A DNA stretch of 64,000 nucleotides from JAXMHQ01 sp046346665 (GCA_046346665.1 JAXMHQ010000017.1:1-64000); one strand, 5' to 3'; shown: positions 17,347-26,015, numbered from the stretch's first letter. Translations and numbers: made by a program. The notes: generated from the sequence alone by a model not told the origin.

Positions 17347-18270
17347 ATGAGACTTCTGCAACATGCCGCCGAGTTGAACGCCGGGAACCGCGGCGCCAGC
17401 GCCGCCATCGGCGTGTTCGACGGCGTCCACCTCGGCCATCGCGAAATCGTCCGCTGCACCGTGGAAGCGGCGCGCGAACTCGACGCTGAAGCCGTCGTGG
17501 TCACCTTCGACCGGCATCCCAACGCGGTGGTCGCGCCCGACCGGGTCCCGCCGCGCATCGGCACGCTCGAATCGCGCCTGGAAAGCCTGGCGGCACTGGG
17601 TGTGGACGCGGTGTTGTTGATCCGGTTCGACGCGGAGTTCAGCCGGCAATCGGGCGAAGCGTTCATCCGCTCTCTCGCGGCCGGGTTCGGGCGGATCCGG
17701 AACCTGTGCGTCGGCGCGGATTTCACCTTCGGCCATCGCCGCAGCGGCAACCTGGCGTTGCTCGAGTCCCTTGGCGTCTCGATGGGATTTCGCGTGCAGG
17801 GGCTGGCGCCCGTCACCGTGGACGGCGCACCGGTGAGCAGCACGCGCATCCGCGAACTCATCCGGGCGGGCGACCTGCCCGGAGCCGGGCGGCTGCTCGG
17901 CCGGCCGTATGCGCTCGGCGGGCGCGTGATGGAAGGCGACCGGCTGGGACGGAAACTTGGATTTCCCACGGCGAACCTGGATGTGGCGGGAATGGTCCTG
18001 CCGCCCAACGGAGTTTACGCAGGCACGGCGGCGCTGTCCGGCGCGAGGCATCCGGCCGTGATGAATCTCGGCCTGCGCCCGACGGTGGGCGCCGCGGAAC
18101 CGTCGCTGCGCGCGGAGGTGCATTTGCTGGATTTCTCGGGCGATCTCTACGGTCGGAACCTGGAATTTGAGCCCGTGGCAAAGCTCCGCGACGAAATGAA
18201 GTTCGGTTCGCTGCAGGAATTGGAGACCCAGATAGCCCGGGATGTGCAGGCGGCCCGGCAACGCCTGTAG
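17347..18270 (+). CDS. ribF: bifunctional riboflavin kinase / FAD synthetase
   Basis: 307 residues. The N-terminal FAD synthetase (nucleotidyltransferase) domain has GVFDGVHLGHREI and VTFDRHPN. RNLCVGADFTFGHRRSGN and SSTRIRELI lie in the link to the flavokinase domain. The C-terminal riboflavin kinase domain has GRKLGFPTANL, NGVYAG and VMNLGLRPTVG. It makes FMN and then FAD from riboflavin. It is the last gene of the nusA operon. Its TAG stop lies within the first bases of the family G repeat arm that begins at 18266. Confidence 0.95.
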   Translation: MRLLQHAAELNAGNRGASAAIGVFDGVHLGHREIVRCTVEAARELDAEAVVVTFDRHPNAVVAPDRVPPRIGTLESRLESLAALGVDAVLLIRFDAEFSRQSGEAFIRSLAAGFGRIRNLCVGADFTFGHRRSGNLALLESLGVSMGFRVQGLAPVTVDGAPVSSTRIRELIRAGDLPGAGRLLGRPYALGGRVMEGDRLGRKLGFPTANLDVAGMVLPPNGVYAGTAALSGARHPAVMNLGLRPTVGAAEPSLRAEVHLLDFSGDLYGRNLEFEPVAKLRDEMKFGSLQELETQIARDVQAARQRL

Positions 18271-18336
18271 CCGCGATTGTAAAATCGCGGTCGCTGGAGT
18301 CTGCGGGGGGGACCGCGATCTCACGATCGCGGCTAC
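18266..18336. repeat. inverted-repeat element, family G (GTAGCCGCGATTGTAAAATCGCGG)
   Basis: The left arm at 18266-18291 is itself a small hairpin (CCGCGATTGTAAAATCGCGG). The right arm at about 18312-18336 (ACCGCGATCTCACGATCGCG) is complementary to it. The element includes the ribF stop codon and could end transcription of the operon. A second copy of the left arm is at about 24498-24520. The remaining DNA to 18412 shows no gene. Confidence 0.85.
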
Positions 18337-18412
18337 GGGGGAATACGGGGAATACGGGGAAAGTTGAACATCTGCCCGGGTTTAGCTGTCCATCGTCAGG
18401 AATGCAACAGAC

Positions 18413-19402
18413 ATGAACACAGGAATCAACGCGATCAACCAGGCGGTGCAGGAGGCGGGCGTTTTCGTGCGCCCGCTGTTCGGCGAACTCGGCAAAGTCA
18501 TCATCGGCCAGAATTACCTCATCGAACGGCTGGCCATCGGGCTGCTGGCCAACGGCCATGTCCTGTTGGAAGGCGTGCCCGGCCTGGCCAAGACGCTGTC
18601 CGTGAAGTCGCTGGCCCAGGCGCTCGACGTGAAGTTTTCCCGGCTGCAATTCACGCCGGACATGCTCCCGGCCGACGTGGTGGGGACCCAGATTTACAAC
18701 CCGCAATCGGGCGGTTTCACCACGCGCAAGGGCCCGATTTTTGCCAACCTGGTGCTGGCGGACGAAATCAACCGCGCGCCCGCCAAGGTGCAGAGCGCGC
18801 TGCTGGAGGCGATGCAGGAGAAACAGGTGACGATCGGCGACCAGACCTACCCGCTGGAGGAGCCGTTCCTGGTGCTGGCGACGCAGAATCCGATCGAACA
18901 GGAAGGCACCTACCCGTTGCCGGAGGCGCAGGTCGACCGGTTCATGCTGAAGCTGAAGATCGGCTACCCGACGCGGGAGGAGGAGCGCCAGATTCTTGAG
19001 ACGATGGCGCGCACATCCGGAACGCCGAGCGCCGGCAAGGTGATCGATGCCTCCCAGATCCTGAAGGCCCGCGCGATTCTTAACGACATTTATGTCGACG
19101 ACAAGGTGAAGGATTACATCGTCGATCTCGTGTGCGCGACGCGCGAGCCGGAGCGGTACAAGATCGCGGTGAAGGAATTCATCCAGCTCGGCGCGTCGCC
19201 GCGCGCGACGATTTCGCTGACGCTGGCGGCCAAGGCGCACGCGTTTTTGAAGGGGCGCGGCTACGTGACGCCGCAGGACGTGAAAAGCATCGGCATGGAC
19301 GTGCTCCGGCACCGCGTCGCGGTGACCTACGAGGCCGAGGCCGAGGAAAAGACGAGCGAGACGGTGATCCAGAGGATCTTTGATGAACTGCCGGTTCCGT
19401 GA
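18413..19402 (+). CDS. MoxR-family AAA+ ATPase
   Basis: 329 residues. The Walker A variant GVPGLAKT is at about 51-58, Walker B is in LVLADEINRAPAKVQSALLE, and sensor sequences follow in VLATQNPIEQEGTYPLPEAQ. These are diagnostic of MoxR ATPases. They act as chaperones with VWA-domain partners, as encoded downstream here (DUF58 at 19517, VWA proteins at 21187 and 22196). It is the first gene of the cluster and is separated from DUF58 by a family K hairpin element. Confidence 0.95.
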   Translation: MNTGINAINQAVQEAGVFVRPLFGELGKVIIGQNYLIERLAIGLLANGHVLLEGVPGLAKTLSVKSLAQALDVKFSRLQFTPDMLPADVVGTQIYNPQSGGFTTRKGPIFANLVLADEINRAPAKVQSALLEAMQEKQVTIGDQTYPLEEPFLVLATQNPIEQEGTYPLPEAQVDRFMLKLKIGYPTREEERQILETMARTSGTPSAGKVIDASQILKARAILNDIYVDDKVKDYIVDLVCATREPERYKIAVKEFIQLGASPRATISLTLAAKAHAFLKGRGYVTPQDVKSIGMDVLRHRVAVTYEAEAEEKTSETVIQRIFDELPVP

Positions 19403-19403
19403 T

Positions 19404-19514
19404 GAGTGCGGAATTCGGAGTGCGGATTGCGGAATGGCAGGCGATCGAGCGCTTGAGCCGCGGTTCGCATTCCGGGCTTCTGATTCCGCACTCCGCACTC
19501 CGAATTCCGCATTG
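19404..19514. repeat. inverted-repeat element, family K (GGAGTGCGGAT units)
   Basis: The left arm (19404-19435) and right arm (19483-19514) are near-perfect complements made of GGAATTCGGAGTGCGGATTG-type units. The right arm ends a few bases before the DUF58 start codon, so a folded transcript would sequester the region upstream of that start. An eroded copy is near 10467. Confidence 0.9.
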
Positions 19515-19516
19515 AC

Positions 19517-20470
19517 ATGATTCCCCGCGAAATCCTTAAAAAGATCCGCCAGATCGAGCTGCGCACGAACCGGCTCGTGAGCGAGTCGCTCGCGGGGCAG
19601 TATCATTCCGTCTTCAAAGGGCAGGGGATGAACTTCGAGGAGGTGCGCGAATACCAGCCGGGCGATGAAGTGAGGTCGATCGACTGGAACGTCACCGCCC
19701 GGATGAATCATCCCTTCGTGAAAAAGTTCGTGGAGGAACGGGAGCTGACGCTGATGCTGCTGGTGGACGTCAGCGGCTCGGGATTGTTCGGGTCGCGCGA
19801 GCAGTCCAAGCGCGAGTTGGCGGCCGAGATCGCCTCCGTGCTGGCGTTTTCGGCGATCCGCAACAACGACAAGGTGGGATTGATCCTGTTCACGGACACA
19901 GTTGAGAAATTCATTCCGCCGCGCAAGGGGCGGAAGCACGTGTTGCGCGTGATCCGCGAGGTGCTGTTTTTCGAGCCGCGCCGGCGCGGGACGGATTTGA
20001 ACCAGGCGCTGGAATTCCTGCTGCGCGTGACGCCGCACCGCGCGATTTCGGTGGTGATATCGGATTTCCTGGGATCGAACGCGGTGAAGGACCGGGCCGG
20101 GCGGCGGCTGCGTCCGCAGATGATGCTGCTCGAGTCGCTGGCGCAATCGTCGCTGAGCCTGCTGCGCCAGGCGAATCGGCGGCACGACGTGGTCGCGGTT
20201 CAGATCACCGATCCCGGCGAGCTGGAGCTGCCCGCGCTGGGGCGCCTGGTGCTCGAGGATGCCGAGACCGGAGAGATCGTCGAGGTCAACACCGGCGACG
20301 CGCGGAAGCGCGAGGTGTTTGCCGCCCGCCAGGCCCGCGCGCTGGCGGATTCGGCCCGAGTGTTCCGCATGGCCGGGATCGATTCCATCCAGCTTCGCAC
20401 CGACCGGCCGTACACGGTGACGCTGGGCCGGTTTTTCGAGACGCGGGAAAAGCGCCGGTGGCGCGGGTAA
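19517..20470 (+). CDS. DUF58 / VWA-like protein of the MoxR locus
   Basis: 317 residues starting MIPREILKKIRQIELRTNRL. It has the DUF58 signature FEEVREYQPGDEVRSIDWNV and a VWA-like domain with a metal-site motif (DVSGSG) after LTLMLLV. These proteins pair with MoxR ATPases. No signal peptide is seen, so it is probably cytoplasmic or peripheral. The next gene starts 12 bp after the stop. Confidence 0.93.
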   Translation: MIPREILKKIRQIELRTNRLVSESLAGQYHSVFKGQGMNFEEVREYQPGDEVRSIDWNVTARMNHPFVKKFVEERELTLMLLVDVSGSGLFGSREQSKRELAAEIASVLAFSAIRNNDKVGLILFTDTVEKFIPPRKGRKHVLRVIREVLFFEPRRRGTDLNQALEFLLRVTPHRAISVVISDFLGSNAVKDRAGRRLRPQMMLLESLAQSSLSLLRQANRRHDVVAVQITDPGELELPALGRLVLEDAETGEIVEVNTGDARKREVFAARQARALADSARVFRMAGIDSIQLRTDRPYTVTLGRFFETREKRRWRG

Positions 20471-20482
20471 CGCCGGGAATTC

Positions 20483-21046
20483 ATGACGACCAACACCGCC
20501 AGTTCATCCAGCGGGGCCGCATCGCTCGCCGACGGGCTGCGCGACATCAAGCCGCCCGTGGAGATTTGGAATCCGTGGCTCTGGGCGGCGTGGGTCGGGG
20601 CGGCCTTGTTGTTGTTGGGATTGCTGGCGTTGCTGTTGTGGATCCGGGCGCGCCGGCGCAAGGCGGCCCGGCCGGGTCCGCCCCCGGAACCCGCGCATCG
20701 GCGCGCGTTGCGGCGCCTCGACGAGGCCCTCGCGATGCTGGGCGAGCCGAAACCGTTCTGCATCCGGGTCTCCGACACCCTTCGGGTTTACCTGGAGGAA
20801 CGATTCGATTTTCGCGCGCCGGAGCGGACGACCGAGGAATTTCTCCAGGAATTGCACGGCACACCCCGGCTTTCAGTGGACCAGAAAGGCAGCTTGGGGC
20901 GTTTCCTCGAGCAGTGCGACCTCGTGAAGTTTGCCCGGTATGAACCCGGCGAGCCGGAGCTCAGGCAGTTGCACGCTGCGGCCGTCGGGCTCGTGCACGA
21001 AACCCAGCCGCAGGAAACAGTTTTAACCACGGATAGACACGGATGA
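20483..21046 (+). CDS. DUF4381-like single-pass membrane protein
   Basis: 187 residues. One strong transmembrane segment lies at about 33-53 (WAAWVGAALLLLGLLALLLW), followed by basic RARRRK and a helical cytoplasmic domain with LRVYLEERFDFRAPERTTEE, like DUF4381 proteins of Bat operons. The C-terminus reads VLTTDRHG and stops on TGA, and these last residues come from the family A repeat arm at 21021-21054. The original stop has apparently been replaced by one inside the repeat. It probably assists the VWA proteins downstream. Confidence 0.8.
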   Translation: MTTNTASSSSGAASLADGLRDIKPPVEIWNPWLWAAWVGAALLLLGLLALLLWIRARRRKAARPGPPPEPAHRRALRRLDEALAMLGEPKPFCIRVSDTLRVYLEERFDFRAPERTTEEFLQELHGTPRLSVDQKGSLGRFLEQCDLVKFARYEPGEPELRQLHAAAVGLVHETQPQETVLTTDRHG

Positions 21047-21179
21047 GCACGGATCAAGAAGTTTTGACGCGAATTAACGCGAATGTTCGCGAATTTACTT
21101 CGGAACAATTGGCGAAATTCGCGTCAATTCGCGTCAAGTCCGGCCGGTATCCGTGTTCATCGGTGTTCATCCGTGGTTA
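21021..21179. repeat. doubly nested inverted repeat, family A enclosing family B
   Basis: The outer arms are family A (left 21021-21054, TTAACCACGGATAGACACGG and on; right 21149-21179, complementary). The inner arms are family B (left 21064-21096, TTGACGCGAATTAACGCGAA and on; right 21113-21136, GAAATTCGCGTCAATTCGCG and on). The left arm overlaps the end of the preceding gene and supplies its stop codon. The right arm ends 7 bp before the next start. Confidence 0.92.
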
Positions 21180-21186
21180 GGAACTC

Positions 21187-22155
21187 ATGACCTTCGCCCA
21201 TCCATGGCTGTTGTTGCTGCTGCTGCTGCTGCCGCTGCTGGCGTGGCTGAAGGGGCGCCGCGGCCAGCCGCCGGCGTTCGTGTATTCATCCGTGCAGCTC
21301 GTGCGGCCCGTGCTGAACGTGACCCGCACCCGGTCCGGCGCCGTGCTCGCCGCGCTCCGCTGGCTCGCCCTCGCGGCCGGCATCGTCGCCCTCGCCCAGC
21401 CCCGCATCGCCCACACCGAATCCCGCGTCAAAGCCAGCGGCATCGACATCGCCCTCGCCATCGACCTCTCCGGCAGCATGGAGGTTCCGGATTATGTCTA
21501 CCACGGCACCCGGGTGAACCGGCTCGACCTGGCGAAGGATGTCATGGCGAAGTTCATCGAAAAACGGCCGAGCGACCGGATGGGCCTCGTCGCTTTCGGC
21601 GGGCGGGCGTACATCGCGTCGCCGCTGACGCTCGACCACGATTTCCTGCTGACCAATCTCGGCCGTCTGAAACTTCACACCATCGAGGACAACACCGCCA
21701 TCGGCTCCGGCCTGGCCACCTGCATCAACCGCCTGCGCGATTTGAAATCCAAGAGCAAGATCGTGATTTTGATGACGGACGGACAGAACAACGCCGGCAG
21801 CATTTCGCCGATGTCGGCCGCGGAGGCCGCCAAGGCGCTTGGCATCAAGGTTTACACCATCGGCCTCGGCAACGCCGACATCGTCCGCCAAATGCGGCTG
21901 CCGCGGGACTATCTGCCCGACGATGACACGTTGCAGCAGATCGCGACGCTGACGGGCGGGAAATATTACCGGGCCGACAACAGCGAGAAATTGCAGTCGA
22001 TCTACGCCGAAATCGACAAGCTGGAGAAAACCGAGGCGGAGATGCACAAGTTCGAGCGATTCGACGAACTTTTTCCGTATTGTGTGACAGCCGTGCTAGG
22101 CCTGCTGTTGATCGAATTGATCCTGTCCCAAACCGTGCTCCGGAGGATCCCGTGA
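21187..22155 (+). CDS. VWA-domain membrane protein (BatA-like)
   Basis: 322 residues. An N-terminal hydrophobic segment (HPWLLLLLLLLPLLAWLKGR) and a second one at about 56-70 are followed by a von Willebrand A domain. Its metal-ion-dependent adhesion site is visible as DLSGSM, with VILMTDGQNNAG later. A C-terminal transmembrane helix (VTAVLGLLLIELILSQ) completes the BatA layout. It probably works with the MoxR ATPase in envelope stress or protein assembly, as inferred from the family. It is followed by a short family I repeat and then the BatB-like gene. Confidence 0.92.
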   Translation: MTFAHPWLLLLLLLLPLLAWLKGRRGQPPAFVYSSVQLVRPVLNVTRTRSGAVLAALRWLALAAGIVALAQPRIAHTESRVKASGIDIALAIDLSGSMEVPDYVYHGTRVNRLDLAKDVMAKFIEKRPSDRMGLVAFGGRAYIASPLTLDHDFLLTNLGRLKLHTIEDNTAIGSGLATCINRLRDLKSKSKIVILMTDGQNNAGSISPMSAAEAAKALGIKVYTIGLGNADIVRQMRLPRDYLPDDDTLQQIATLTGGKYYRADNSEKLQSIYAEIDKLEKTEAEMHKFERFDELFPYCVTAVLGLLLIELILSQTVLRRIP

Positions 22156-22195
22156 TGAACCTGCAACCTGCAACCCGCAACCAGCGACGCCGACC

Positions 22196-23860
22196 GTGAC
22201 CTTCGCCCATTCCCATTATCTCTGGCTGTTGCCGGTGTTGATCCCGCTGCTCGGGCTGTTTTACTGGTGGTCCGACCGGGAGCGGCGCGAACAGATGGCG
22301 CGATTCATCCAGGCGCGGCTGCTGCCCGGATTGACGTCGGGAATTTCGCCGGCCCGCCGCCGTGTGCGCGTCCTCCTGGTGATCACCGCCGTCGCCTGCC
22401 TCATCCTGGCGCTCGCCCGCCCGCAATGGGGTTACCGGCTCGAGGAAGTCTCCCGGCGCGGCCTCGACATCGTGGTCGCCATCGACACCTCCAAGAGCAT
22501 GCTGGCGCGCGACATCGCCCCGAGCCGCCTCGCCCGCGCCAAACTCGCGGCGCTCGACCTGATGCGGCTCGCGAAGTCGGATCGATTGGGATTGGTCGCG
22601 TTCGCCGCCACGGCGTTTCTGCAGTGCCCGCTGACCATCGACGATTCCGCGTTCCGGGAAAGCGTCGAGTCGCTCAGCGTGGACACGATCCCGGAAGGGG
22701 GGACGGACATGGCGGACGCGATTCGCACCGCGATGACCGCGTTCGGGGACGGGGAGAATTACCGGACACTGGTGCTGTTCACCGACGGCGAGGATCACGA
22801 CAACGGCGCGCTGGAAGCGGCGAAGCAGGCGGCGAAGGCCGGGCTCAGGATTTTCACGGTCGGCATCGGGTCGCCGGACGGCGAACTGCTGGTGCTGAAT
22901 TCCACGGACGGCCAGCCGAATTATGTCCGGGACGCCGAGGGCAACGTGGTGAAATCGCGGTTGAACGAGGCGCTGCTCAAGCAGATTGCGGAGGCGACCG
23001 GCGAATTTTACATGCGCCTGGGCGGGGCGGATTCGATGGACCTGCTTTACCAGCGCGGGCTCGCGCCGCTCCCGAAATCGGAATCGAACGAGCATTGGAT
23101 CCGCCAGTCGCAGGACCGGTATTATTGGCCGCTGGGGCTGGCATTGTTGTGCCTGGCGGTGGAGATGATTTTGCCGGAGCGCAAGCGGGCCGGACGGCGC
23201 CGGGGAGCGGCGGGCGCGGCCGCGGCCGCGGTGCTGCTGCTGCTGGGCGCGGGCCGCGTGGGCGGCGCTGAGCCGAGTCCGGGCGCGGCCTGGCGGGATT
23301 ACCAGGCCGGCCGGTTTGGCCAGGCGCAGCAGGAATACGCGCTGCTGGCGGCGAAGGCGAAGGACGAGGCGGGCGACGGGCGGCTGGTGTTCAACGCCGG
23401 GACGGCGGCCTACCGGGCCACGAATTACGATGCGGCTATCCAGTATTTCAGCGCCGCGCTGGCCGCGCGCGATTTGAAGCTGCAACAGGCCGCCTATTAC
23501 AACCTGGGCAACGCCCAGTTCCAGCGCGGCTGCACGGCCACCAACATCGACGAACTGCAAAGCCAGTGGGAAACCGCCATCCGCAGCTTTCAAAGCGCCG
23601 TCAGCCTGAACACAAACGACGTCGACGCGGCGCACAACCTCGCTTTCGCCCGGCACGGCGTGCAGCAGATCGTCGAGCTGCGCGAAGCCGCGCGGCGCGC
23701 CAAGGAATCCGCCGATCTCGCCGCCCGCCGCAGCGAGTATCACCGGGCGCATCAAATCATGGAGCAGTTGCTTCAGCAAAATCCGCTGGGCAAACAGTTC
23801 GAGGATTTCACCCGCAAACTCAAGGAAATCGATGACATCGCGACTCCTGCTCAGCCTTAG
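22196..23860 (+). CDS. BatB-like VWA protein fused to a TPR domain
   Basis: 554 residues from a GTG start (MTFAHSHYLWLLPVLIPLLG). Transmembrane segments flank a VWA domain with DTSKSM and LVLFTDGEDHDNG. After a transmembrane region around 330-360 comes a periplasmic TPR-like region (FNAGTAAYRATNYDAAIQYF, YYNLGNAQFQRG). In many Bat operons the TPR part is a separate protein, BatC. Here BatB and BatC appear fused. The downstream gene overlaps its end by 29 bp. No BatD homologue is seen. Confidence 0.9.
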   Translation: MTFAHSHYLWLLPVLIPLLGLFYWWSDRERREQMARFIQARLLPGLTSGISPARRRVRVLLVITAVACLILALARPQWGYRLEEVSRRGLDIVVAIDTSKSMLARDIAPSRLARAKLAALDLMRLAKSDRLGLVAFAATAFLQCPLTIDDSAFRESVESLSVDTIPEGGTDMADAIRTAMTAFGDGENYRTLVLFTDGEDHDNGALEAAKQAAKAGLRIFTVGIGSPDGELLVLNSTDGQPNYVRDAEGNVVKSRLNEALLKQIAEATGEFYMRLGGADSMDLLYQRGLAPLPKSESNEHWIRQSQDRYYWPLGLALLCLAVEMILPERKRAGRRRGAAGAAAAAVLLLLGAGRVGGAEPSPGAAWRDYQAGRFGQAQQEYALLAAKAKDEAGDGRLVFNAGTAAYRATNYDAAIQYFSAALAARDLKLQQAAYYNLGNAQFQRGCTATNIDELQSQWETAIRSFQSAVSLNTNDVDAAHNLAFARHGVQQIVELREAARRAKESADLAARRSEYHRAHQIMEQLLQQNPLGKQFEDFTRKLKEIDDIATPAQP

Positions 23861-24365
23861 CGCCTGCCTGTTGCTCGCCGCCGCCGGCCGGGCGCAGTCG
23901 CCCGACGTCTATTTCGACGCCGGCGCCCTGCGGTATCTGTCCAACAACATCCCCGCCGCCCTGGAGCAGGTCGAGACGGGGCGTAAACTGTTTCCGGACG
24001 ACGTGAAGCTGAAAAAGCTGGAGGAATTGCTGAAGCAAAAACAGCAGCAACAAAATCAGCAGCAACAACAACAGCAGCAGCAGAAAAACGATCAGCAAAA
24101 GCAGGATCAACAGCAGAAGCAGGATCAGCAGAAACAGGATCAGAAGCAGGATGAGAATTCATCGGATCAGAAAAAGCCGGAACAGGGCAAGCCGGAGCAG
24201 GAGCAGCCGCAGCAACCGGAGCAGAAGGATGCGGGCGGGAAGGATCAGATGACGCCGCAGGAGGCGCAGCGGTTGTTGGATGCGCAGAAGGGTGAGGAGC
24301 GGATGATGCCGGTGCGGCGGGATGGCAAGCCGAAGAACGCCGAGAAGCCGGTGAAGGATTGGTGA
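23832..24365 (+). CDS. secreted Gln-rich protein of the MoxR/Bat locus
   Basis: 177 residues. The signal peptide is MTSRLLLSLSACLLLAAAGR. A short TPR-like helical pair (LRYLSNNIPAALEQVETGRK) follows. Then comes a low-complexity stretch of about 80 residues dominated by Gln, Lys and Asp. A C-terminal motif, MTPQEAQRLLDAQKGEERMM, resembles that found in BatC-type proteins. It overlaps the end of the BatB-TPR gene by 29 bp, so translation is probably coupled. The polyQ tract is encoded by many CAG/CAA codons and is likely to vary in length. Confidence 0.8.
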   Translation: MTSRLLLSLSACLLLAAAGRAQSPDVYFDAGALRYLSNNIPAALEQVETGRKLFPDDVKLKKLEELLKQKQQQQNQQQQQQQQQKNDQQKQDQQQKQDQQKQDQKQDENSSDQKKPEQGKPEQEQPQQPEQKDAGGKDQMTPQEAQRLLDAQKGEERMMPVRRDGKPKNAEKPVKDW

Positions 24366-24375
24366 CAATGGCTTG

Positions 24376-24453
24376 GTAGGAGACGACGTGAGGAGTCTCT
24401 GACAATGTCGGTGGCGGTCGAGTTGGTCAGAGACTCGTTACCTCGTCTCCTAC
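24376..24453. repeat. inverted-repeat element, family O (GTAGGAGACGA arms)
   Basis: 28-bp arms at 24376-24403 and 24426-24453 (GTAGGAGACGACGTGAGGAG and its complement, with mismatches) surround a 22-bp loop. It lies just after the Gln-rich protein gene and before the convergent pectate lyase gene, so it may act as a terminator for both. Confidence 0.85.
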
Positions 24454-24463
24454 TTCGGAGATA

Positions 24464-24520
24464 CCGCCATCCGACGATGGCGGCTACGGCGCGAAAGTAG
24501 CCGCGATTGTAAAATCGCGG
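24464..24520. repeat. two small hairpins including a family G arm
   Basis: CCGCCATCCGACGATGGCGG at 24464-24483 and CCGCGATTGTAAAATCGCGG at 24501-24520. The second is identical to the core of the left arm after ribF (18271-18290). Both are flanked by GTAG or GCTAC bases typical of this family. Confidence 0.8.
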
Positions 24521-24530
24521 AAGCCTGGGA

Positions 24531-25808
24531 CTACTTCGATTCAAGACACTGCGCCGGCTGGCTGCCGTACCAGGCGTAACCGTTGCGGCGTTCGATGGAG
24601 ATTTCGTCCAGCCGGTCGTGGATGGATTTGTCGCGGTCGCCGAAGACGGGCGTGGCGGTGTTGAAATCGTAGAACCGCGCCCAGAGCGGCGGGGCGCCTG
24701 GGGAGGGCAACAGTTGCGCGAGGCCGTTGGTTTTGACGAACGTCACGTCGTGCAGCGCGGTTTTTCGGAACCACTCCTGCGCGTTGCGGATGGCAGCGGT
24801 GATTTTGGGATTCGGAGCTGGAAGCTGGAGCAGGAACCGGGTGACGCGCGCGCTTTCGAGCGAGCACGCGGCCGGCATTTCGTAATTCCGGGCGGCGCAG
24901 GGTTTCAGGGTGAGCGGATCGTATTGTTGAGCCCAAACCGTCGGTGTTCCCCGGCAGATCACCTGGCAGTCCAGCACGCAATCGATGCCGCGCCGCAACG
25001 CCTCGCGCGCGCGACCGCGGTCCGCCGGCGTCACAAACGCAAAGTCGTTCGTGCCGGACGCCGTGTCCGAGAGGAGATTCAGCACGTTGATGAGGGCGTT
25101 GTCGTTGAAGGTGACGGCGTCGTGATATCCGCCCGCCAGCGGCCAGACCTGGGGCCAGCCGCCGTTGGGATATTGCGAATTGAGAAGGTAATTCAGCCCT
25201 TTTACGAACGATTCCCGGCAGCGGCCAGCTTCCGGTTCCCCGGCACGGGCTGACATTCGGGCCAGGAACCGCATTTCGGAAATCGTCCCGTCATTGTCGA
25301 TCGTGCCGACGTAATTCCACGACAGCGCCGGCGCGTCGTTGTCCGACGGACCGAGCCGGCGCGATTCGTTGTCGGGCGCGAAATGTTCGCCTCGGCCGCG
25401 GGGGTGGTTGGAAAGATCGAGATTTTTGCTCCAACCGCCCGAGGGAATTTGAAACGAGATGACGATGCCTGCGATTCGCCGGGCTTCGGGGCCGGCGTAC
25501 CAGTCCGCCGGTTTGGCAAGGGACAGTGCTTTTTCGGATCGGCCGGAAGGCGGCAGGATGGGGCCGGGGAGTTTCTCGGACTGGATTTCGGCGTCGAGCG
25601 CGGCGATATCGAGGCGGCGCCGCTCGTTGGAGCGCTGGAGGTAATCGAGCCAGGCCGGGCGTTGCGCGGCGGGGAGGGTGGCGATGCGGTCGCGTGTGAG
25701 CGGCAGGGCGGCGGAATTGGTTCCGAGAATGGCGGCGGGAGAGGCAGGGGTGGATGCGAACGCCCAGAACCAACTCAGCGTGAGCCAACGGGCGAATCGA
25801 ACGCGCAT
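24531..25808 (-). CDS. secreted PL10-family pectate lyase (PelA type)
   Basis: 425 residues with an N-terminal signal peptide (MRVRFARWLTLSWFWAFAST). The catalytic region matches polysaccharide lyase family 10: WYAGPEARRIAGIVISFQIP, GGWSKNLDLS, NYLLNSQYPNGGWPQVWP, GYHDAVTFNDNALINVL and WAQQYDPLTLKPCAARNYE. It cleaves polygalacturonate by calcium-dependent beta-elimination. It lies downstream of the gspE-L-M-D genes on the same strand, and PL10 enzymes are classic T2SS cargo elsewhere. The family is recognised from motifs and no search was run. Confidence 0.9.
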   Translation of the reverse strand: MRVRFARWLTLSWFWAFASTPASPAAILGTNSAALPLTRDRIATLPAAQRPAWLDYLQRSNERRRLDIAALDAEIQSEKLPGPILPPSGRSEKALSLAKPADWYAGPEARRIAGIVISFQIPSGGWSKNLDLSNHPRGRGEHFAPDNESRRLGPSDNDAPALSWNYVGTIDNDGTISEMRFLARMSARAGEPEAGRCRESFVKGLNYLLNSQYPNGGWPQVWPLAGGYHDAVTFNDNALINVLNLLSDTASGTNDFAFVTPADRGRAREALRRGIDCVLDCQVICRGTPTVWAQQYDPLTLKPCAARNYEMPAACSLESARVTRFLLQLPAPNPKITAAIRNAQEWFRKTALHDVTFVKTNGLAQLLPSPGAPPLWARFYDFNTATPVFGDRDKSIHDRLDEISIERRNGYAWYGSQPAQCLESK

Positions 25809-25860
25809 CTGGGAAGGGTAGTCGGGAGGCCTTAAGCGTCAATTCGCATGTCGCAATCCT

Positions 25861-26002
25861 GATCGTCCTCCTCATCGTGGCTTTGCAAGAGGATTGTTGG
25901 ATCGATGGATTGCTGGATTAATGGAAAGGCCCCTGCGCGGAATCCATGAATCCAAAAATCCATTTATCCAGTAATCCCGAATTCGAGGACGGGGACGAGA
26001 AC
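25861..26002. repeat. doubly nested inverted repeat, family J enclosing family C
   Basis: The outer arms are GATCGTCCTCCTCATCGT (25861-25878) and the complementary GAGGACGGGGACGAGAAC (25985-26002). The inner arms are GGATTGTTGGATCGATGG and on (25891-25925) and its degenerate complement (25942-25977). The two arm families also occur separately elsewhere (8657 and 15016). Confidence 0.9.
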
Positions 26003-26015
26003 GAATCGCCGCGTG

